Positions 41,120 to 44,532 of a DNA stretch of 44,532 bases are shown in pieces; within the stretch, counting starts at the first letter, position 1; each line of letters starts with the position of its first letter. The notes under the pieces were generated by a model. The model ran no database searches. It was not told the DNA's origin and saw only the letters and a list, made by a program, of their open reading frames with translations. The stretch covers positions 1 to 44,532 of the forward strand of contig JBBIII010000013.1 of NCBI GenBank assembly GCA_037446575.1, written 5' to 3'. The translations under genes were made by a program, and so were the position numbers. Source of the DNA: JBBIII01 sp037446575 (GTDB lineage: Bacteria > Bacteroidota > Ignavibacteria > UBA10030).

Positions 41120-41515
41120 TTGGGAAAACAAACAGCACCAATAACAAAGAAAAAGAAAAGAGTTCACGTCGATACCAACGGTAAGGCGTTTATTAAAGCG
41201 ACCTTCAATAATACGATAGTAACATTGACTGATACTTATGGAAATGTTATAGCATGGTCAACCGCAGGAAAAAACGGCTTTAAAGGATCGCGAAAAAGTA
41301 CGCCATATGCCGCACAAGTAGCGGCAGAAGCTGCAGCTAAAGAAGCTTATACGCTCGGTCTTAGACGTGTGGAAGTTTTTATAAAAGGACCTGGCGGCGG
41401 ACGCGAAGCGGCAGTAAGATCGTTGCAAACAGCCGGACTTGAAGTAACGCTGATACGAGACACAACGCCTATTCCGCATAATGGATGCAGACCACCGAAA
41501 AGAAGAAGAGTATAA
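41120..41515 (+). CDS. rpsK: 30S ribosomal protein S11
   Basis: 131 residues starting with TTG nine bases after AGAAGGA. It reads AFIKATFNNTIVTLTDTYGN, VIAWSTAGKNGFKGSRKSTP, YAAQVAAEAAAKEAYTLGLR and GPGGGREAAVRSLQTAGLEV, ending in DTTPIPHNGCRPPKRRRV, all strongly conserved. S11 forms part of the platform and the E-site mRNA path. A spacer of 84 bases with a 7-base repeating pattern separates it from rpsD. Confidence 0.97.
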   Translation: MGKQTAPITKKKKRVHVDTNGKAFIKATFNNTIVTLTDTYGNVIAWSTAGKNGFKGSRKSTPYAAQVAAEAAAKEAYTLGLRRVEVFIKGPGGGREAAVRSLQTAGLEVTLIRDTTPIPHNGCRPPKRRRV

Positions 41516-41533
41516 TAAAATTGACGATTAGGT

Positions 41534-41588
41534 GATTTTGGATTTGATAATTCAAATCGAAAATTGAAAATCGGAAATCGCAAATTAA
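41534..41588. repeat. AT-rich heptamer array between rpsK and rpsD
   Basis: From 41534 the spacer can be read in 7-base steps: GATTTTG, GATTTGA, TAATTCA, AATCGAA, AATTGAA, AATCGGA, AATCGCA, AATTAAT. The best part is five AAAT-led units at 41554-41588 (AAATCGA, AAATTGA, AAATCGG, AAATCGC, AAATTAA). It ends three bases before the rpsD SD. A related array lies at 12425-12452. Confidence 0.6.
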
Positions 41589-41599
41589 TTAGGAGAAAT

Positions 41600-42229
41600 A
41601 TGGCAAGGTATATTGATGCCAATTGTAAATTGTGCCGAAGAGAAAAACAGAAGCTGTTTTTAAAAGGGACAAAATGTTTAACTGAAAAATGTCCGATAGA
41701 AAAACGCAGTTACGCTCCCGGTCAACATGGACAATCGAGAAGGGCGCGCATTTCGGAATACGGAGTGCAGTTGCGTGAAAAACAAAAAGTGCGTCGTATG
41801 TATGGCATTCTTGAAGCGCAATTCCATAATTATTTTCAACGCGCAACAACACAAGCCGGCAAAACAGGAGACGCACTTGTCAAGCTGTTAGAGCGCCGAC
41901 TCGATAATGTAATATATAGACTTGGGTTTGCCCCATCTAGAAAATCAGCGCGACAATTGATTACTCATCGGCATTTTATGGTTAATAATAAAATTGTTGA
42001 TATCCCCTCATATCTTTTAAATCCTGGGGACATAATACAAGTGCGAGAAAACGCTAAGAAATTAACGTTAATACATGATGCGATGAAACGCGTAAAGGAT
42101 ACATCTTTGCTCCCTTGGTTGAACATCGATAAAGCGACTATGACAGGGACTTTTTTGAATATACCAGAACGGGCAGATATTCCATTAAATGCTAATGAAC
42201 AACTAATTGTTGAATTATATTCTAAGTAA
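41600..42229 (+). CDS. rpsD: 30S ribosomal protein S4, zinc-binding form
   Basis: 209 residues from ATG 41600, which follows AGGAG by four bases; an ATG 36 bases earlier would translate the repeat spacer. The N-terminus ARYIDANCKLCRREKQKLFL and KGTKCLTEKCPIEKRSYAPG gives four cysteines (Cys-x2-Cys, Cys-x5-Cys) of the zinc form. The S4 RNA-binding domain follows (LERRLDNVIYRLGFAPSRKS, ARQLITHRHFMVNNKIVDIP). S4 starts 30S assembly and, in E. coli, represses the alpha operon. It is placed between rpsK and rpoA as usual. Confidence 0.97.
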   Translation: MARYIDANCKLCRREKQKLFLKGTKCLTEKCPIEKRSYAPGQHGQSRRARISEYGVQLREKQKVRRMYGILEAQFHNYFQRATTQAGKTGDALVKLLERRLDNVIYRLGFAPSRKSARQLITHRHFMVNNKIVDIPSYLLNPGDIIQVRENAKKLTLIHDAMKRVKDTSLLPWLNIDKATMTGTFLNIPERADIPLNANEQLIVELYSK

Positions 42230-42276
42230 TTGTAACAACTATTATTTGCCTCGATTAAATCGAGAAAAGGAAAAAT

Positions 42277-43260
42277 ATGAACACCCTGCAAATGCCAGAA
42301 AAAGTCGAACTTGATCAATCGACATATTCAAATAAAACAGGTTTATTTATACTGCAACCGCTCGAAAAAGGATTCGGTGTAACAATAGGCAATTCGATGA
42401 GGCGTGTACTGTTATCCTCACTGCCGGGAACTGCTATCACTGCTATTCGCGTAGAGGGGATTCAACATGAGTTTTCCACAATTAAAGGAATGGTGGAAGA
42501 CGTTGCCGATTTTATTTTGAATCTGAAACAAGTGCGTATCAAACCAATTAATAAAAAAGCGGCAAAAGTAACTCTTCATGTAAAAGGTTCCGGTGTGCTA
42601 ACCGCTCTCGATATTCAGAAAGCTTCTGATGAAATCGAAATTATGAATCCCGATTGCCATCTGGCTACTCTAAATAAAGATGCCGACTTTGAAATAGAGT
42701 TTAGACTTGGCCGTGGCAAAGGTTTTACTCCAGCCGAAGAAAATAAAGCATCTGATCAGCCATTGGGCACTATTGCTATCGATTCTATCTTTACGCCTAT
42801 TGTAAATGTGAAATATACAGTTGAATCAACTCGTGTTGGCGGACAAATAGACTTCGAAAAACTTCTCCTCGATATTGAAACAGATGGAACGATTACTCCC
42901 GAAGAGGCAGTAACACATGCAGGAAAAATATTGAGAGATCATCTGCAATTATTCATCAATTTTGGCATAGAGCCGGAAGCCGATAAAGGTGAATCGGAAC
43001 AAGAAGCTGAGACTGCGCGTTTGCGCAAAGTATTGCGCATGAATGTAGATGAGTTAGAGCTGTCAGTACGCTCGCATAATTGTTTGAGGTCTGCTAATAT
43101 AAGAACGCTTGCCGATCTTGTTAACCGTAGCGAATCCGAACTTTTGAAATTTAGAAATTTCGGACGTAAATCGTTGGCAGAACTCTCCGAAATAATAGAA
43201 CAACATGGACTGACTTTTGGGATGGATGTTGATAAATATCTAAAAGAAGGTAACGAATAA
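42277..43260 (+). CDS. rpoA: DNA-directed RNA polymerase subunit alpha
   Basis: 327 residues. The N-terminal assembly domain holds FILQPLEKGFGVTIGNSMRR, VLLSSLPGTAITAIRVEGI and EFSTIKGMVEDVADFILNLK; the linker is acidic (about residues 230-245). The C-terminal DNA-binding domain (about 250-318) has ELELSVRSHNCLRSANIRTL and KFRNFGRKSLAELSEIIEQH, which bind upstream promoter elements and activators. The dimer is the platform on which beta and beta', encoded at 16150 and 19994, assemble. AAAAGGA precedes the ATG. It is followed by rplQ, the universal neighbour. Confidence 0.98.
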   Translation: MNTLQMPEKVELDQSTYSNKTGLFILQPLEKGFGVTIGNSMRRVLLSSLPGTAITAIRVEGIQHEFSTIKGMVEDVADFILNLKQVRIKPINKKAAKVTLHVKGSGVLTALDIQKASDEIEIMNPDCHLATLNKDADFEIEFRLGRGKGFTPAEENKASDQPLGTIAIDSIFTPIVNVKYTVESTRVGGQIDFEKLLLDIETDGTITPEEAVTHAGKILRDHLQLFINFGIEPEADKGESEQEAETARLRKVLRMNVDELELSVRSHNCLRSANIRTLADLVNRSESELLKFRNFGRKSLAELSEIIEQHGLTFGMDVDKYLKEGNE

Positions 43261-43283
43261 GCATTAAAAGGAATGTGTGAAGT

Positions 43284-43841
43284 ATGCGTCATTTAAGATC
43301 AGGTAGAAAATTAAAACGCTCTGCAAGTCATCGCAAAGCTACTTTGAAAGCGTTATGCAATGCGATAATTATTTATAAACGGATTAAAACTACAGTTGCG
43401 AAAGCGAAAGAGACTCGTATGTTTGTCGAAAAGATAATAACTCGCGCAAAAAATGCTGTAGCATCCGAAAACGAGACAGGCAAAAAAGAAATTGCGGCAA
43501 GACGCACTGTATTTGCCGATTTACGCAATAAGGAAGCTGTCTCAATTTTATTTAAAGATATAGCGCCAAAAGTTGCAACGCGAGCTGGCGGTTATACTAG
43601 AGTCATAAAATTTGGACGACGCCTTGGAGACGGCGCAGAGCTTGCAATTCTTGAACTGGTCGATTTTAATACAGGGCAAGAAAAGTCCGCTGTGAAAACT
43701 ACTAAAAAGACAGCAGGACAAAAAAGAAGTAAAACTAAAACGAAAAAAGATATTGTAAAAGCAAGTGAAAGCAAACTCGATAAACAACCAGAAAATTCGT
43801 CGGTTGCTGAACCGGAGTCAACTACTAAACAATCGGTTTAA
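43284..43841 (+). CDS. rplQ: 50S ribosomal protein L17, with long C-terminal tail
   Basis: 185 residues; typical L17 is about 115-130. The core is standard: MRHLRSGRKLKRSASHRKAT, LKALCNAIIIYKRIKTTVAK, AKETRMFVEKIITRAKN, and near residue 95 KVATRAGGYTRVIKFGRRLG with GAELAILELVDF. From about residue 128 the protein is a low-complexity Lys/Thr/Ser/Glu tail with no structure that I recognise. L17 lies near the tunnel exit. It closes the ribosomal supercluster, and a strong hairpin follows ten bases after its stop. Confidence 0.96.
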   Translation: MRHLRSGRKLKRSASHRKATLKALCNAIIIYKRIKTTVAKAKETRMFVEKIITRAKNAVASENETGKKEIAARRTVFADLRNKEAVSILFKDIAPKVATRAGGYTRVIKFGRRLGDGAELAILELVDFNTGQEKSAVKTTKKTAGQKRSKTKTKKDIVKASESKLDKQPENSSVAEPESTTKQSV

Positions 43842-43850
43842 ATGCAAAAC

Positions 43851-43876
43851 AGAGGATAGCAAAAAAGCTATCCTCT
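43851..43876 (+). terminator. Terminator-like hairpin after rplQ
   Basis: AGAGGATAGC (43851-43860) pairs perfectly with GCTATCCTCT (43867-43876) across an AAAAAA loop. The tract after it (TGCTTATATATA) is AT-rich but not a pure T run, so termination may be partial and engB may be read through. Confidence 0.7.
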
Positions 43877-43902
43877 CTTGCTTATATATATAGGAGTTAA
43901 GT

Positions 43903-44532
43903 ATGTTAAAAATAAATTCAGCAGATTTTTTACAGGGTGTAGTTGACTTAAGACAACTCCCGAAAAATGAATTACGTGAAATAGTGTACATCGGAAGGTC
44001 AAATGTCGGCAAATCCTCTCTACTGAATAAAATGTGCGGGAAGAAAAATCTTGCACGCACAAGCGCTATTCCCGGAAAAACTCGTGAAATAAATTATTAC
44101 ATAATTAATAATGCATTCTATTTTGTCGATTTGCCGGGATACGGCTACGCAAAAGTACCTGAACAGATGAAAGCTGGATGGAAAAAATTAATCGAAGATT
44201 TTCTAAAACGCAGTCAATCTGTTGCTTTGGCTATGCAGTTAATAGACTCGCGCCAAGAGCCCACTCCTCTTGACTTGATGATGATGGATTGGTTGGAATA
44301 TTACGAAGTTCCTTATCTGCTAATACTTACAAAATCTGATAAACTTCCATTTAGCAAGCTATGCAAACAAATTGAAATATATAAAGAGAGATTCCAGTCT
44401 CAGCTTACAGAAGGATGCTGCCGAGGTATAGTTCCATTTTCAATCGTTAATGGAGATGGAAGGTCAGATCTGCTTAAATATATAGACTCACATCTTCACG
44501 TCTCTCCCAAGAAGAAAAAAGAAGCAGTTTGA
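43903..44532 (+). CDS. engB: Ribosome biogenesis GTP-binding protein EngB (YsxC/YihA)
   Basis: 209 residues, complete, ending with the TGA that closes the window. The GTPase motifs are present in order: G1 GRSNVGKSSLLN (about residues 30-41), the G2 threonine in IPGKTREINYY, G3 DLPGYGYA (about 75-82), and G4 TKSDKL (about 143). Family members are 190-215 residues and help late 50S assembly. AGGAG lies six bases before the ATG. It is separated from rplQ by the hairpin at 43851-43876, so it may have its own promoter in the 60-base gap or be read through; I cannot decide. Confidence 0.95.
   Translation: MLKINSADFLQGVVDLRQLPKNELREIVYIGRSNVGKSSLLNKMCGKKNLARTSAIPGKTREINYYIINNAFYFVDLPGYGYAKVPEQMKAGWKKLIEDFLKRSQSVALAMQLIDSRQEPTPLDLMMMDWLEYYEVPYLLILTKSDKLPFSKLCKQIEIYKERFQSQLTEGCCRGIVPFSIVNGDGRSDLLKYIDSHLHVSPKKKKEAV

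Noticed and set aside
41564..41599. Earlier ATG for rpsD
   Set aside because: The added 12 codons translate the heptamer spacer and lack an SD; the ATG at 41600 has AGGAG at the right distance and matches the family N-terminus.

Overview
The window looks like a chromosomal segment from a low-GC member of the Ignavibacteria (Bacteroidota/Chlorobi side). The main clues are a type IX secretion (T9SS) C-terminal sorting domain with the 'SQNYPNPFNP' signature, a GT117/DUF2723 membrane glycosyltransferase-like protein, Bacteroidota-like RpoB/RpoC sizes, and mixed use of strong and absent Shine-Dalgarno (SD) sites. This assignment rests on recalled family features and was not searched.

Positions 1-9602 are all on the minus strand and read leftwards. 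The transcriptional order is a POT-like MFS transporter, two tandem 3-hydroxyacyl-CoA dehydrogenase paralogues, an exported probable outer-membrane barrel protein, a DUF1573 protein, a membrane-anchored rhodanese, a MauE/DoxX-type membrane protein, a RimL-like GNAT acetyltransferase, a CsgG-like protein, a small exported protein with a terminator, and a T9SS cargo whose stop codon is cut by the window edge. Several of these genes overlap or nearly touch, so most of the middle block is probably one operon.

Positions 10045-11904 hold the DUF2723 gene on the plus strand. From about 11961 to the end lies one unbroken plus-strand translation and transcription supercluster. It begins with a promoter, tRNA-Thr(TGT), tRNA-Tyr(GTA), tRNA-Gly(TCC), tRNA-Thr(GGT), rpmG, tRNA-Trp(CCA), secE, nusG, rplKAJL and rpoBC. 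A second promoter precedes rpsL, rpsG, fusA and tuf, followed by the complete S10, spc and alpha operons (rpsJ through rplQ, including secY, map, infA and rpmJ). Then come a hairpin and engB, which ends exactly at the window edge.

The protein genes of the supercluster are standard and intact. The less ordinary content is in the spacers: a boxA-like antitermination motif directly after a hairpin between two tRNAs, nested inverted repeats in the tRNA leader, two AT-rich arrays with a 7-base period, an L10-leader-like structure, several hairpins between rplL and rpoB, a strong hairpin between tuf and rpsJ, and a possible mutually exclusive hairpin switch over the rplC ribosome-binding site. Ten ribosomal or transcription genes start with TTG or GTG, and these are the genes with clear SD motifs. 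I found no CRISPR array, insertion sequence, prophage or clearly new defence or biosynthetic system. The best candidate for an under-described module is the DUF1573-rhodanese-MauE/DoxX set.
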